A DNA stretch of 64,000 nucleotides from DATMMS01 sp036824145. GTDB taxonomy: Bacteria > Chloroflexota > Dormibacteria > DASZGP01. Position 1 is the first letter of the stretch. Each line of letters opens with the position of its first letter. This document shows positions 41,419 through 51,562 of the stretch, piece by piece. A model generated the notes under the pieces. The model had not been told where the DNA came from. It saw only the letters and a list, made by a program, of their open reading frames with translations, and did no database searches. The stretch spans positions 50,965-114,964 of the forward strand of contig DAITAT010000001.1 in the NCBI GenBank assembly GCA_036824145.1, written 5' to 3'. A program made the position numbers and the translations under genes.

Positions 41419-41435
41419 ACCCTGGAAAAGGAAAA

Positions 41436-41457
41436 GGCCCGAGCCGACGCTCGGGCC
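41436..41457. terminator. Hairpin terminator between thiolase and the convergent pilin gene
   Basis: GGCCCGAG (41436-41443) pairs perfectly with CTCGGGCC (41450-41457) around a 6-nt loop. It lies 18 nt after the thiolase stop and is preceded by an A-rich run, which suits the opposite strand. Confidence 0.7.
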
Positions 41458-41485
41458 CCGTCCTGATAAGGGCTCTGGTTCTCGG

Positions 41486-41683
41486 TTAGGCTCCGCCGAC
41501 ACCTATGGTGATGTTGGTCCACATGTTGGCGACCTGGTTGCCCAAGACGATGAGCATCACAATTACCACCAGGGCAATCAACACCAGAATGAAGGCGTAC
41601 TCCACCATCCCCTGCCCGGACTCTTCGTCCTTCGGGCCTGGCAGCCAACCGAGAACCTTCGATTGGAATGAAACCAAATTCAT
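41486..41683 (-). CDS. Flp/Fap type IVb pilin
   Basis: A 65-residue prepilin. A short leader ends in EESG, followed by QGMVEYAFILVLIALVVIVM, the Flp signature with Glu at position +5 after the cleavage Gly and a hydrophobic spine. ATG 41683 lies 7 nt after a TATCAT -10-like box on the minus strand; the frame extends further upstream but without support. No tad secretion genes (tadA, tadB, tadC or the prepilin peptidase tadV) are in the window, so the assembly machine is encoded elsewhere. Confidence 0.9.
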   Translation of the reverse strand: MNLVSFQSKVLGWLPGPKDEESGQGMVEYAFILVLIALVVIVMLIVLGNQVANMWTNITIGVGGA

Positions 41684-41689
41684 ACCGGC

Positions 41690-41695
41690 ATGATA
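41690..41695 (-). promoter_or_regulatory. -10-like hexamer before the Flp pilin
   Basis: TATCAT on the minus strand ends 7 nt before the pilin ATG, predicting a leaderless mRNA. Confidence 0.5.
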
Positions 41696-41744
41696 GTGCC
41701 AGTTCTGCCAAATCGAGCACAAATGGCGTGACGAGCGAATAACG

Positions 41745-42884
41745 ATGTCGTATTTCACCGTCGAACACGAAGAATTGCGGCAGTCGATCCGCAAATTTGT
41801 TGAAACAGAACTGGCACCCCACGCCGAGGAATGGGAGGCTGAGGCCTACTTCGCCGACTGGGTCTTCCCACGGATGGGCGAGCTCGGTTACCTCGGGCTC
41901 CACTACCCGGTTGAATACGGCGGCCAGGGCGGCGACTACTTCGCCTCCGTGGTGCTCTCCGAGGAGATGGCTCGCAGCCGCTGCGGCGGACTGGGGATGG
42001 CGGTAGGGGTGCAGACCGACATGGCGACCCCGCCGGTCCTGAAGTTCGGGACCGAAGAGCAGAAGCAGAACTACCTGGTGCCGGCAATCAAGGGCGAGAA
42101 GGTAGCCTGCCTGGGCATCACCGAGCCCAACGCCGGGTCGGACGTCCAGAACGTGCAGACCTGGGCCAAGCGCGACGGCGACGACTGGATCATCAACGGC
42201 AGCAAGATCTTCATCACCAACGGCATCCGGGCCGACTTCATCACCCTGGTCGTCCGCACCGACAGGGGCCGCGGTTTCGATGGCGTGACCCTCTTCTTGG
42301 TCGACTGCAACACCCCCGGCTTCATCCGCAGCCGCAAGCTGGAGAAGGTGGGGATGCTGGCCTCGGACACCGCCGAGCTGGCGTTCGAAGACATGCGGGT
42401 GCCCGGGAACGCGGTCCTCGGCGAGGTCGGCCAGGGGTTCTACAACATCATGTGGGAGCTGCAGGGCGAGCGAATGATCGGCGCGGCCGGGGCGATCGCC
42501 GGAGCCCAGCTCACTTTCGACGCCACCCTGGAGTACGCCAAGCAGCGCGAGGCTTTCGGCAAGCCGATCGGGCATCAGCAGGTCATCAAGCACATGCTCG
42601 TCGACATGGCGACCAAGATCGAGCTCGCCCGCGAGTACAACTACTCGATCGCGAAACGCTTCGGGGAGGGCGAGTACCCGGTCAAGGAGATCTCGATGGC
42701 CAAGCTGGTCTCGGGCCAGGTCGCCCACGAGATCGCCGACACCGCGATGCAGATCTGGGGCGGGGCCGGCTACATGGCCGACAACCCCGTCCAGCGCGCC
42801 TGGCGAGACACCCGCCTGATCCGCATCGGCGCCGGTACCGACGAGATCATGAAAGAGGTGATCGGCAAGAGCTTCGGGCTCTAG
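41745..42884 (+). CDS. Acyl-CoA dehydrogenase
   Basis: FAD enzyme introducing the alpha-beta double bond in acyl-CoA. CLGITEPNAGSDVQNVQT (about residues 122-139) and the C-terminal signature QIWGGAGYMADNPVQRAWRD match the family. The usual YEG catalytic Glu is absent (RIGAGTDEI). As in isovaleryl-CoA and long-chain enzymes, the base is probably the Glu in ELQGERMIG (about residue 242). 379 residues. The ATG is used with little ribosome-binding sequence before it. Substrate chain length is not resolved. Confidence 0.92.
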   Translation: MSYFTVEHEELRQSIRKFVETELAPHAEEWEAEAYFADWVFPRMGELGYLGLHYPVEYGGQGGDYFASVVLSEEMARSRCGGLGMAVGVQTDMATPPVLKFGTEEQKQNYLVPAIKGEKVACLGITEPNAGSDVQNVQTWAKRDGDDWIINGSKIFITNGIRADFITLVVRTDRGRGFDGVTLFLVDCNTPGFIRSRKLEKVGMLASDTAELAFEDMRVPGNAVLGEVGQGFYNIMWELQGERMIGAAGAIAGAQLTFDATLEYAKQREAFGKPIGHQQVIKHMLVDMATKIELAREYNYSIAKRFGEGEYPVKEISMAKLVSGQVAHEIADTAMQIWGGAGYMADNPVQRAWRDTRLIRIGAGTDEIMKEVIGKSFGL

Positions 42885-42900
42885 CCGACCGGGCTCCGCG

Positions 42901-43434
42901 CTAGGAGGGCGAGGCCTCCCGGAGCATGTCCATCAGGAGCCCGTCGTGCCAGGTGCCGTCGGGGCCGCGCTCGTACTGGCGCATCACGCCAACCGGCTTG
43001 AAGCCGATCTTCCCGTAGGTCGCGATCGCGGCAACGTTGTCCGCCGCAGGGTCGATGGTGAGGCGGTGATGGCCCCGGTCCTCGAACAGGTATCTTGCCA
43101 TCGTGCGTAAGGCGTCCGTCCCCACCCCGCGACCGTGGTACTGCGGCGCTAAGGCGATGTCCATGCCCGCGGACCGATACATCGGCTCGGTTTCCTCGTG
43201 GTACTGGAGCATCCCCGCTACCTCACCTTCTACCTCGATGACGACCACTCCGATGTCTTCCGCGTCGATCTCCTGTTCCAGGTCGCCCGGCTGAGGATCG
43301 CCCCACCACCGTGTGACCTCTGGCGCTTGGAGGATCGCCAACAGCTGGGGCACGTCGTTTTGGATCGCCGGGCGCAACGTAACAGCTTCGCCGCGGAGGA
43401 CGGGGAGGCTGGGATCGCTCGTGTCGCTGGTCAA
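42901..43434 (-). CDS. GNAT family acetyltransferase, RimJ/RimL- or AAC(6')-like
   Basis: A 177-residue acetyl-CoA-dependent N-acetyltransferase. LRPAIQNDVPQLLAIL starts the fold, and GRGVGTDALRTMARYLF (about residues 101-117) is the acetyl-CoA pyrophosphate loop (Q/RxxGxG/A). ATRWWGDPQ-like residues (VTRWWGDPQPGD) are reminiscent of the aminoglycoside 6'-acetyltransferase branch, but this alone does not show resistance activity. The start is TTG 43434. It ends convergent to the acyl-CoA dehydrogenase gene. Confidence 0.82.
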   Translation of the reverse strand: MTSDTSDPSLPVLRGEAVTLRPAIQNDVPQLLAILQAPEVTRWWGDPQPGDLEQEIDAEDIGVVVIEVEGEVAGMLQYHEETEPMYRSAGMDIALAPQYHGRGVGTDALRTMARYLFEDRGHHRLTIDPAADNVAAIATYGKIGFKPVGVMRQYERGPDGTWHDGLLMDMLREASPS

Positions 43435-43452
43435 CCTGGCAGTCCGAGAGGC

Positions 43453-43950
43453 CTAGAAGACTTCCTTCAGCTTCTGGAGCGTCTCTTCTACAGCCTCGCC
43501 GATGGTCTTCCGGCCCGCCAGCACCGGCAAGAAATTGGTGTCGCCGAGCCAGCGAGGGACCACGTGCTGGTGGACGTGGTCGGTGATGCCGGCGCCAGCG
43601 GCCCGGCCGATGTTGTAGCCGATGTTGAAGCCTTCGGGGTGCACCGTCTGATCCAGCGCCGTCATCGACCGCTGGGTCAGGTCCATGACCTCGGCCGAGA
43701 CTTCGGCGTCGAGGTCGCTGAGGTGGGGCAGGTGCTTGATGGGAGCGACCATGACGTGGCCGTTGCTGTACGGGTAGAGGTTCATGATCACGAACGCAAG
43801 GTCGCCCCGGTGGAGGATCAGCCGGTCATTTTCCAGCGCCTCGCATAGGGGGCAGCCGTTGGGGCGGGCTCCCTTGAGGTACTCCATCCGCCACGGCGCC
43901 CAGAGCGGCTGAGAGGCCTCCGGCGTTGGGCCGCGCTCGTCGTCAGCCAT
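43453..43950 (-). CDS. HIT family hydrolase or AP4A phosphorylase-like protein
   Basis: Histidine-triad nucleotide-binding protein of 165 residues. The catalytic motif is HVHQHVVPRW (about residues 125-134). LWAPWRMEYLKG near the N-terminus and CPLCEAL (possible zinc-binding Cys pair) mark the AP4A phosphorylase-like HIT branch common in Actinobacteria and Chloroflexota. It overlaps the downstream part of the upstream GNAT gene by 8 nt and is probably expressed with it. Confidence 0.9.
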   Translation of the reverse strand: MADDERGPTPEASQPLWAPWRMEYLKGARPNGCPLCEALENDRLILHRGDLAFVIMNLYPYSNGHVMVAPIKHLPHLSDLDAEVSAEVMDLTQRSMTALDQTVHPEGFNIGYNIGRAAGAGITDHVHQHVVPRWLGDTNFLPVLAGRKTIGEAVEETLQKLKEVF

Positions 43951-44431
43951 GCTGCAGCTCCTTCAGGTAGCGGTACTCGACGCTGTTGCTGAGGTCATGC
44001 AATTCCCGGGTGGCGCCGTTTCGGACGTACCCCAGACGCTCGTAGAGTCGGTGGGCCGGTTCGAAGCGGGTGTCGCTCCACAACTCGATGGCCGTTTCGC
44101 CGCGTTCGATTGAATCGGTCTCGACCAGGTCGACCAGCCGGCTGCCGAGCCCTTTTCGTCGCGCCGATCGGGCGACGTACAGCTTCTGCAGCAGCACCGT
44201 GCCCGGGGCGGGCGCGGGGGAAAAGCCGACACTGGCGATCAGCCTGCCATCCTCCTCGACGACCCAGAAGCGACCGCCCTTGGCGGCATATGCGGTCGCG
44301 ATCGCCAGCAGGTCGGGCGCCTCGCCGTGGACGTCAAGGACGCAACCAGGGTACTCAGACCAACAGCCGGCGACCAGGCCGACCAGGTCCCAGGCGTCGC
44401 CATCCCTCGCCTCGCGGATGCCAATTCCCAT
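43943..44431 (-). CDS. GNAT family N-acetyltransferase
   Basis: A 162-residue acetyltransferase. The acetyl-CoA loop is RSARRKGLGSRLVDLVE (about residues 87-103), preceded by LLQKLYVARS (beta-4 strand). EPAHRLYERLGYVRNGATRE is the usual C-terminal motif. The substrate is unknown. It is the first gene of the GNAT-HIT-GNAT group and lies directly downstream of tRNA-Ala(GGC) on the same strand. Confidence 0.85.
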   Translation of the reverse strand: MGIGIREARDGDAWDLVGLVAGCWSEYPGCVLDVHGEAPDLLAIATAYAAKGGRFWVVEEDGRLIASVGFSPAPAPGTVLLQKLYVARSARRKGLGSRLVDLVETDSIERGETAIELWSDTRFEPAHRLYERLGYVRNGATRELHDLSNSVEYRYLKELQHG

Positions 44432-44455
44432 GCAGCCGAGGTTAGCGGATGAGTG

Positions 44456-44528
<73 letters not shown>

Positions 44529-44540
44529 GTGCAGGCGCCG

Positions 44541-44546
44541 ATTCTA
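44541..44546 (-). promoter_or_regulatory. -10-like hexamer before tRNA-Ala(GGC)
   Basis: TAGAAT on the minus strand, 12 nt before the tRNA 5' end, giving an inferred leader of about 5 nt. The same hexamer precedes the other alanine tRNA. Confidence 0.5.
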
Positions 44547-44570
44547 TCAATTGACCCCGTTCGCAGACGC

Positions 44571-44576
44571 TAAAGT
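44571..44576 (+). promoter_or_regulatory. -10-like hexamer before leuS
   Basis: TAAAGT ends 6 nt before the leuS ATG with no ribosome binding site. TTGACC at 44551-44556 is a good -35 sequence, but the spacing is only 14 nt, so its involvement is doubtful. Confidence 0.45.
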
Positions 44577-44581
44577 ACAGG

Positions 44582-47065
<2,484 letters not shown>

Positions 47066-47073
47066 TATTGTCG

Positions 47074-47079
47074 TAGCAT
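47074..47079 (+). promoter_or_regulatory. -10-like hexamer before comEA
   Basis: TAGCAT, 25 nt before the comEA ATG; the inferred leader is about 18 nt and contains a G-rich stretch that may serve as a ribosome binding site. Confidence 0.4.
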
Positions 47080-47104
47080 AGGTCAACGGAGTCCGGGGGA
47101 TGGG

Positions 47105-47701
47105 ATGGGACAGGGAATGCGGATGGCGGCCGCCTGGCGGGCGGTCATGGTGGGGGGCGCGGTGCTGGGCTTGTTGGGCGCCGGATTCATGCTCTGGCGG
47201 GTCGGGGCGACGCCGTCACCGGCGGAGACGGTGGCCGCCGATGCGATGGGGGCTCGGACCGGGCGCCAGGCCGTTGCCGGCACCGCCAGCAGCACGCGCA
47301 TGGTGTTGGTCCATGTCAGCGGTGCGGTTGCAAGCCCGGGGCTGTACCGGCTTGCCTCCGGGCTCCGGGTGGGTGACGCCATCGCCGCTGCGGGCGGCCT
47401 CCTCCCCGATGCCGATCCGGACCGCCTGCCCAACCTCGCCGGTCGGTTGACCGATGGCAGGCAGGTCAAGGTGGCGCGCCTCAAGGCGGGGTCGAACCGT
47501 GCCGCCCCCAAGGTCGACATCAACTCCGCGGACCTGGCCCAGCTCGAGGCGGTCCCCGGCATCGACCCGGCCCTGGCGCAGGCGATCCTCGACTACCGAG
47601 AGAATTACGGGCCCTTCGCCAGCGTCACCGAGCTGAGAACCGCTCTGGGGCTGGACGCGGCAACTCTCAGCGCGATTCGGAAGTACCTCACCGCGCTTTA
47701 G
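47105..47701 (+). CDS. comEA: ComEA-like DNA-binding competence protein
   Basis: Membrane-anchored receptor that binds incoming double-stranded DNA. One N-terminal helix (about residues 12-31), an SLBB-type domain (VHVSGAVASPGLYRLASGLR, about 68-87) and two C-terminal helix-hairpin-helix motifs (VDINSADLAQLEAVPGIDPALAQAILDYR and a second turn, about 139-198). 198 residues. It is 12 nt upstream of comEC, the standard pairing for natural transformation. Confidence 0.93.
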   Translation: MGQGMRMAAAWRAVMVGGAVLGLLGAGFMLWRVGATPSPAETVAADAMGARTGRQAVAGTASSTRMVLVHVSGAVASPGLYRLASGLRVGDAIAAAGGLLPDADPDRLPNLAGRLTDGRQVKVARLKAGSNRAAPKVDINSADLAQLEAVPGIDPALAQAILDYRENYGPFASVTELRTALGLDAATLSAIRKYLTAL

Positions 47702-47713
47702 AACCGCGCTGGG

Positions 47714-50035
47714 GTGAACGGGGCGGCCGGATTGCTTGCTACGGCGGCACTGGTCGCATGGGTCGCGGGGATCGCCGTGAGCTACGCCGGGCCCACGCTC
47801 GATCCCATCGCTGGGATTTACTGGCCGGGCCCGGCCGCATGGCTGGCGCTGGCCTTCGTTGCCGCCGCGGTGGCGGCTCTGCTGGTGGCGTTTGGGAGTT
47901 GGCGCTGGGCGCGGCTCGCCATGCTGGTAGCCCTGATGTGCCTCGGCCTGGCTCGCGGAGCGGCCGCGGTGCACCACGCCGGGCCGGGCACGGTCGACGG
48001 CTATCTCGGGGCCAGCGTCCGCCTCGACGGCACCGTCGAATCTGTGTCCGTGCCGATCTCTGGCGCCGGCGGTTCGACCGCCAGCCAGCAGCAGACCTTC
48101 CGGCTCTCTGCCGAGCACGTCAGGTCCGGTGCGGCGGTGCACGCTGTCGGTGGGCTGGTGCTGGTCCAGGCTCACAGCCAGGCGCAGGTCTGGCCGGGCC
48201 AGCGGATCAGCCTCGCCGGCCGGCTCAGCCGCCTCCGGCGCCTCGGTCCCGGTGGCATCGCCGGCTACGGCGATCGCCTCGAGCGTCAAGGGATCGAGGC
48301 CGAGATGACGGCCACCGGGTTGTTGGCGCTGACGCCACCGCCACGACTGAGCCTCGCGCGCGTCGTCGACGCCACCCGGCGTGGGCTGGTGCAGTCGTGC
48401 CGGGACCTTCTGCCCGAGCCCGAGGCCACCGTCGTCCTGGGAGAGGTTGCTGGAATCCGTGGCCACCTGCCGGCGGCGCTTGACGCCGACCTCGTCGACA
48501 GCGGACTGGTTCACCTGCTGGCCATCAGCGGGATCAAGGTGGCGATCATTGCCGGGCTGCTCCAGCTTCTGACGGTGGCCATCGCCGGGAGGCGAGCTGC
48601 GATCGTGGCCGTTGCAGGTGTGGGTCTGTACACCCTCGTCGGAGGGGCGTCGGCGTCGGCGTTGCGGTCGGCGTTGATGGGCTCGCTGGGGTTGCTCGGG
48701 CGCACCCTTCGCCGGGAGACCGAGGTGCTTCGGTCGCTCACGCTCGCCGCCGGCATGATGCTGGCCTGGCGACCGAGCCTGGTTCTGGACCTCAGTTTCC
48801 AGTACTCGTTTCTCGGCGTGCTCGGGATTCATCTGTTCGCGGAGCGCTTTGGCCGTAGGTTGGGCCGTGTGCCGCGACTATTGCGCGAGGCGCTCGCCGT
48901 CACCGCAGCGGCGCAGCTGGCCACCCTGCCGCTGACGGCACATTACTTCCTGGTCATCCCATTGTTGGCGCCGCCGGCCAACGCCCTGGTGCTGCCGACC
49001 CTGCCGGCGTCGATCACCGCCGGCCTGCTGCTGGGGTTGGCCGGTGCGGCGGCCCGAGCGATGGCGCCCAGCGTCCCGCTGGCCGCGACCCTGGCCACCG
49101 CGCTCGAGGTGCCGCTGGCCGCGCTCCTGATCTGGCTGGCCCGATTTGCGATCGTGGTCAGCCGTGCCGCCGCCCATGTGCCCGGCGGGGTCGTCCGAGT
49201 CGCCAGCTTTGGAGCCCCGGCGACGGCCGCCTACTACGCGGGGGTGGGTGCTTTTGTCGCCGGCTGGAGTCGCTGGCGCCTTCCCCTGGCAGTGGCGGTG
49301 GCGGGGCTGGCGGGGACCGCCGTTCTGCTCGCCATGGGCCGGCCCGATGGCAGGCTCCACATGAGTTTCCTCGTCGCCGGCGCCGGGCCGGCGGTTTTGG
49401 TGGTGGCTCCCGATGGGGCCACCATGCTCATCGACGGCGGCTCCCAGGCTGCCGCGCTGAGCCCGGAGCTCGACGCCACCCTGCCCGTTGGACTGCCAAT
49501 GCCAGGCTGGCGGAGGATCGACAGCGTCGTCCTCACCGGCGGCTCGCGCCCGGAGGCGGGCGGATTGAGCGCCCTCGACCGATATCGGGTCGGCACCGTG
49601 TTCGCGCCTGCCGACATGACCACGGCAGCGGCGGTCCAGTGGCTTGGCGTCGAGGCGCGCCGCGGCGCCACCGTGACCGGGGTGCGCCCCGGTGACGGCT
49701 GGAGCTGGCATGGGCTGAGCGTTTCGGTGGCGGCCTCCAAGGCGGAATCCATCGCTATTTCGGTCGGCTATGGCGCCGAGCGGATCGCGGTCGTCGAGGC
49801 GGGGGCCGGAGTCCCCGCGGCGGCGCCTCCCGGTGAGTACGCCGTCCTTGATGTCGGCGACGGCGCCTCCGGGCCCGCGCTTGATGGCGTCGACACGCGG
49901 CTGTTGGTGACCCAGGACACCGCCGCCAAGCCGATCGCGCGCGGCCTTCGTGTGGGCTTCAGCCAGGAGCTCTGGCAGACCTCCCGCGACGGCCGCTTGG
50001 AGATTACGTGCGACGCGCGGCGCTGCGCCTGGTAA
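47714..50035 (+). CDS. comEC: ComEC/Rec2 competence channel with degenerate C-terminal domain
   Basis: Polytopic protein expected to form the channel for single-stranded DNA. An OB-fold-like extracellular segment (about residues 90-215) is followed by the Competence domain, recognised by GLVHLLAISGIKVAIIAGLL and the Arg-Ser-containing SALRSALMGS. The C-terminal beta-lactamase-like domain is present in outline (LVVAPDGATMLIDGGSQ) but has lost the metal-binding sequence: the usual LTHxHxDHxGG reads LTGGSRPEAGG, and the DxGQGD motif reads VAGAGP. Nuclease activity of this domain is therefore unlikely. 773 residues, GTG start. Confidence 0.92.
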   Translation: MNGAAGLLATAALVAWVAGIAVSYAGPTLDPIAGIYWPGPAAWLALAFVAAAVAALLVAFGSWRWARLAMLVALMCLGLARGAAAVHHAGPGTVDGYLGASVRLDGTVESVSVPISGAGGSTASQQQTFRLSAEHVRSGAAVHAVGGLVLVQAHSQAQVWPGQRISLAGRLSRLRRLGPGGIAGYGDRLERQGIEAEMTATGLLALTPPPRLSLARVVDATRRGLVQSCRDLLPEPEATVVLGEVAGIRGHLPAALDADLVDSGLVHLLAISGIKVAIIAGLLQLLTVAIAGRRAAIVAVAGVGLYTLVGGASASALRSALMGSLGLLGRTLRRETEVLRSLTLAAGMMLAWRPSLVLDLSFQYSFLGVLGIHLFAERFGRRLGRVPRLLREALAVTAAAQLATLPLTAHYFLVIPLLAPPANALVLPTLPASITAGLLLGLAGAAARAMAPSVPLAATLATALEVPLAALLIWLARFAIVVSRAAAHVPGGVVRVASFGAPATAAYYAGVGAFVAGWSRWRLPLAVAVAGLAGTAVLLAMGRPDGRLHMSFLVAGAGPAVLVVAPDGATMLIDGGSQAAALSPELDATLPVGLPMPGWRRIDSVVLTGGSRPEAGGLSALDRYRVGTVFAPADMTTAAAVQWLGVEARRGATVTGVRPGDGWSWHGLSVSVAASKAESIAISVGYGAERIAVVEAGAGVPAAAPPGEYAVLDVGDGASGPALDGVDTRLLVTQDTAAKPIARGLRVGFSQELWQTSRDGRLEITCDARRCAW

Positions 50036-50039
50036 TCCC

Positions 50040-50045
50040 TACACT
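50040..50045 (+). promoter_or_regulatory. -10-like hexamer before holA
   Basis: TACACT ends 7 nt before GTG 50052, within 5 nt of the comEC stop. It predicts a leaderless start for holA. Confidence 0.45.
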
Positions 50046-50051
50046 TCGTCC

Positions 50052-51047
50052 GTGGGTCTGTACCTTTTCCATGGCGGCGAGGCGTACCTGGTCGAGCAGG
50101 CATTCGGCGACACCTGGGCCAGGCTCACCTCAGGGCTTGAATCCGAGCTCGACGCCGAGGTGCTGGACCCCGAGTCGAGCCCCGCCGAGGTCGCCGCCGC
50201 TGCCGGTTCGGTCGGCTTCTTCAGCTCCGGACGCGTGGTTGGGATCCGGGACTGGAAGGTCCTGTTGCCTCGCCCCGGGCGCAAGTCGCGTTCGGCCAAA
50301 GCCGTGGCCGCCGACCCGGCCGCCGAAGCTGCCGGGGTGCTGGCTCAGCTGCCCGCCGAGTCGCACCTCGTGTTGGCCGTGGGCAACGCCTTGGCGCCCT
50401 CGAACCCGGTCGTACAGATTGTCAAAGCCCGGGGCGAGGTGCGCGAATACCAGCGCCTCCGTCGCGGCGACCTCTTCAACTGGACCGCCCAGCGCTGCCG
50501 CCAGATGGGACTGAACCTCGACAACTCCGGCCAGCGGCTGCTGGTCGACGCCGTCGGCGACGACCTCCGGCTACTCGACTCAGAGTTGGAGAAGCTGCAC
50601 ATCCACGCCGCCGGTGGGGCCATCGGCGCCGCGGATGTGGCCCTGCTCGTCCCCGACACCGCCGAGCACCAGGTCTGGGACCTAACCGATTCCCTGATGA
50701 GCGATCCGGGTCGTGCCGCGGTTGAGCTCGAGCGGGCATTGTCGATCGGTGAGCCCCCCGGGCGGCTCAGCTACATGCTGGTCCGGCATCTCCGGCTGCT
50801 GCTGGCCGCTTCGGCTGCTCCGGGCGGCGCTGCCGGCCCGGCTGCCCTGACGAAGGCCTTCGCCGGTGACGGCCGCCCGCTGGCCGAGTACACCGTCAAG
50901 AAGGCGATCGAGCAGGCATCCCGGGCCGATCCAGCGCGGCTCGAGGCCATCTACCGCCGTGCCGCAAGCGCCGAGGCCGCCTCAAGGCGTGGCGAACTCG
51001 ACGAGGATGCGGCTCTGCGCCTGGTGGTGATGGAGGCCGCGCTCTAG
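50052..51047 (+). CDS. holA: DNA polymerase III subunit delta
   Basis: Clamp-loader subunit that opens the sliding clamp. GTG 50052 gives VGLYLFHGGEAYLVEQAFGD, the family N-terminus. The central FNWTAQRCRQMGLNLDNSGQRLL segment and SELEKLHIHA match the delta fold, as does the C-terminal helical collar (about residues 215-331). No ATP-binding motif is expected or seen. Location between comEC and rpsT is a very common gene order. 331 residues. Confidence 0.92.
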   Translation: MGLYLFHGGEAYLVEQAFGDTWARLTSGLESELDAEVLDPESSPAEVAAAAGSVGFFSSGRVVGIRDWKVLLPRPGRKSRSAKAVAADPAAEAAGVLAQLPAESHLVLAVGNALAPSNPVVQIVKARGEVREYQRLRRGDLFNWTAQRCRQMGLNLDNSGQRLLVDAVGDDLRLLDSELEKLHIHAAGGAIGAADVALLVPDTAEHQVWDLTDSLMSDPGRAAVELERALSIGEPPGRLSYMLVRHLRLLLAASAAPGGAAGPAALTKAFAGDGRPLAEYTVKKAIEQASRADPARLEAIYRRAASAEAASRRGELDEDAALRLVVMEAAL

Positions 51048-51089
51048 CGGAACGTCGGCTCGCGGTTCCCGCCGACTGGGACGGCCGGG

Positions 51090-51464
51090 CTACTTCTTGG
51101 CAGAGCTCTTGGCAGAGCTCTTGGCCTTGGTTTTGGCCGTGCCCTTGGCGTGCGCCTTGGCCTCGGCGGCGGCGCGGGCGGCGGCTTCGGGGTCGGCCGC
51201 TAAGGCGGATGCCCTGGCGACCATGCGCATCAGCCGCGACTTGCGGCGAGCGGCATTGTTGGGATGCAGGATGCCACGCTCGGCGGCCTGGTCCAGGGCC
51301 TTGACGGCAGCCTTGACCTCAGCAACGGGGGCGGTCTCGCCGCTGTCCATCAGGCGACGGACGCGGGTGACGTGAGTCTTAACCGCTGAGCGCACGACGC
51401 GATTGCGGTCGTGCTTCTTGGTGGAGATCAGCACCCTCTTCTTGGCGGACTTGATGTTGGCCAT
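51090..51464 (-). CDS. rpsT: 30S ribosomal protein bS20
   Basis: Small-subunit protein. MANIKSAKKRVLISTKKHDRN (ATG 51464) is diagnostic, as is the helix AAERGILHPNNAARRKSRLM. A Lys/Ala/Ser-rich tail (about residues 95-124; contains KSSAKSSAKK) makes it longer than the usual 85-90 residues. An upstream frame extension (GTG/ATG at 51506) crosses the leader palindrome and is rejected. GAGG precedes the start. Confidence 0.95.
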   Translation of the reverse strand: MANIKSAKKRVLISTKKHDRNRVVRSAVKTHVTRVRRLMDSGETAPVAEVKAAVKALDQAAERGILHPNNAARRKSRLMRMVARASALAADPEAAARAAAEAKAHAKGTAKTKAKSSAKSSAKK

Positions 51465-51476
51465 CGAACCTCTTGC

Positions 51477-51492
51477 TCGACCTCGTGGTCGA
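51477..51492 (-). promoter_or_regulatory. Palindrome in the rpsT leader
   Basis: TCGACC-TCGT-GGTCGA on the plus strand (a hairpin in the minus-strand leader), just upstream of the GAGG ribosome binding site. It may serve translational control, which is known for S20 in E. coli by another mechanism. Confidence 0.4.
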
Positions 51493-51519
51493 ATGGAGTC
51501 CCCCAAAAAGGAACTGGGG

Positions 51520-51525
51520 ATTATA
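51520..51525 (-). promoter_or_regulatory. Consensus -10 of rpsT
   Basis: TATAAT on the minus strand; the inferred start is near 51513, leaving a leader of about 49 nt. Confidence 0.6.
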
Positions 51526-51548
51526 CCGTGGCCCTTCCTGGCGGCCCC

Positions 51549-51554
51549 TATGAT
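51549..51554 (+). promoter_or_regulatory. -10-like hexamer before murJ
   Basis: TATGAT ends 9 nt before GTG 51563, with no ribosome binding site between. It is divergent from the rpsT promoter. Confidence 0.5.
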
Positions 51555-51562
51555 GGTCAGCC

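Noticed and set aside
42901..43434. Aminoglycoside resistance gene
   Set aside because: The GNAT protein shares WWGDPQ-like residues with AAC(6') enzymes, but this is not enough to claim drug acetylation; kept as a general acetyltransferase.
44551..44576. TTGACC as -35 box of leuS (and TTGCGG, TTGCTG before rplU and tig)
   Set aside because: All three stand only 14 nt from the -10 hexamer, outside the normal 16-18 nt range, so I did not annotate -35 boxes.
47216..48832. 538-codon minus-strand frame across comEA and comEC
   Set aside because: Gln/Arg/Gly-rich shadow without domain similarity.
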